Notes under the pieces: generated by a model
What the model was told of the DNA's origin: nothing
What the model saw: only the letters and a program-made list of their open reading frames with translations
The model's database searches: none
Shown: positions 6,369 through 6,893 of the stretch, one piece after another
Layout of the letters: the number at the start of each line of letters is the position of its first letter
Position numbering within the stretch: position 1 is the first letter of the stretch
Position numbers and translations under genes: made by a program
NCBI GenBank assembly: GCA_003149735.1
Contig: QANA01000060.1
Coordinates: 1 to 6,893 of the forward strand
Source: Clostridiales bacterium
GTDB taxonomy: Bacteria; Bacillota_A; Clostridia; Christensenellales; Christensenellaceae
DNA length: 6,893 bases
Direction: 5' to 3'

Positions 6369-6893
6369 TCATTTTTTTGTCATTTCCAGCATATCCGCAT
6401 AATAATCGCACATCGCCAATAGCTCTGTCTGCATTTCCAATGCATCGCCCCAGCTTTCTTCCGCGCTTCCTTTTACCCGTTGGAAAGCCCACTGGTCAGC
6501 TTTCTGGTATATCATTTTAGCCCGCATTGCCGCTATTTCCGGTATCTCTTCCCGAATCAGCGGCGCACAAATCGTTTCAGCCGCTTCATGGCATTCTTCG
6601 GCAAGTTGTTTTAAAGAAGCGGCGGCGTTAAGCGCATTGGCGATCCGCTGGACGTTCTTGCGATTGTCACGAATCCCGGCCACTGCCCAGCACAGCAAAA
6701 TGATACCCATCACGCCCCCGATGATCCGCAGAATGTAGAGCAGTCCCACAAGATCGCTTTCAAGATGCAACCATTTACACATGCTCTGGGATAACGTATC
6801 CGCCAGATACGTTCCCACAAAAAGGGCGATGAGCCCGCCAAAGAAGTTGGTCAGCTTACCAATCAAAATGGCCAAGGCAAAAACGAGCACAAC
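6369..6893 (-). CDS. Membrane protein with helical cytoplasmic tail, C-terminal part, function unknown
   Basis: The reading frame is open to the window edge, so the N-terminus is missing; a GTG at 6890 is in frame but has no visible upstream site, and the true start is probably outside. The 174 visible residues contain a hydrophobic region at about 1-31, possibly two short segments split at Lys13, and a clear membrane helix at about 48-74. Arg75, Asp76, Arg78 and Lys79 then form a positive cluster consistent with a cytoplasmic tail. Residues 80-174 are Ala/Glu-rich and helical, with a C-A-P-L motif (109-112) and PE (118-119) before MRAK. The protein ends EMTKK. Five of 7 Arg codons are CGG, matching the convergent coiled-coil gene and unlike the housekeeping genes. 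I do not recognise the family. Topology is inferred from hydrophobicity read by eye. Confidence 0.8.
   Translation of the reverse strand, partial: VVLVFALAILIGKLTNFFGGLIALFVGTYLADTLSQSMCKWLHLESDLVGLLYILRIIGGVMGIILLCWAVAGIRDNRKNVQRIANALNAAASLKQLAEECHEAAETICAPLIREEIPEIAAMRAKMIYQKADQWAFQRVKGSAEESWGDALEMQTELLAMCDYYADMLEMTKK

Noticed and set aside
1..6893. Search for CRISPR arrays, tRNA or rRNA genes, insertion sequences and attachment sites
   Set aside because: No regularly spaced direct repeats, tRNA-like structure, transposase or integrase coding, or flanking repeats were seen by eye.

Overview
The window looks like chromosomal DNA of a Clostridia-type Firmicute, probably a gut anaerobe of the Oscillospiraceae or Lachnospiraceae kind. 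This is inferred from the strong GGAG ribosome binding sites, the moderately GC-rich codon use in the core genes, a PurA of the GSTRRGIAP subtype, and a receiver-ANTAR regulator of a type I associate with Clostridia. The taxon is inferred from recollected family features; no database was searched.

Positions 1-4550 are a conserved housekeeping block, all on the + strand: purA (adenylosuccinate synthetase), an ANTAR-domain response regulator, dapF (diaminopimelate epimerase) and guaA (GMP synthase). purA and guaA act on the two branches leaving IMP, towards AMP and GMP. An RNA-binding antiterminator-type regulator sits between them. dapF and guaA overlap by 4 bases and share a promoter with two tandem extended -10 elements. 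A perfect 14-bp inverted repeat lies between purA and the ANTAR gene, where it overlaps a candidate promoter. A rho-independent terminator closes the block after guaA.

Positions 4551-6893 look accessory. They hold a 482-residue coiled-coil protein of unknown function that ends in a duplicated winged-helix-like module (+ strand). Convergent to it is the C-terminal part of a membrane protein with a helical cytoplasmic tail (- strand, cut by the window end). A bidirectional terminator separates the two. Arginine codon use changes sharply at the boundary: CGG is rare in guaA and common in both accessory genes, which suggests a different origin or expression class. The two accessory proteins may share a short motif (C-x-P-L, then P-E and R-A), a weak hint that they are related.

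I found no tRNA, rRNA, CRISPR array, transposase or attachment site. I see no demonstrably new system. The least explained material is the accessory pair and the inverted repeats upstream of the ANTAR gene and of the coiled-coil gene.
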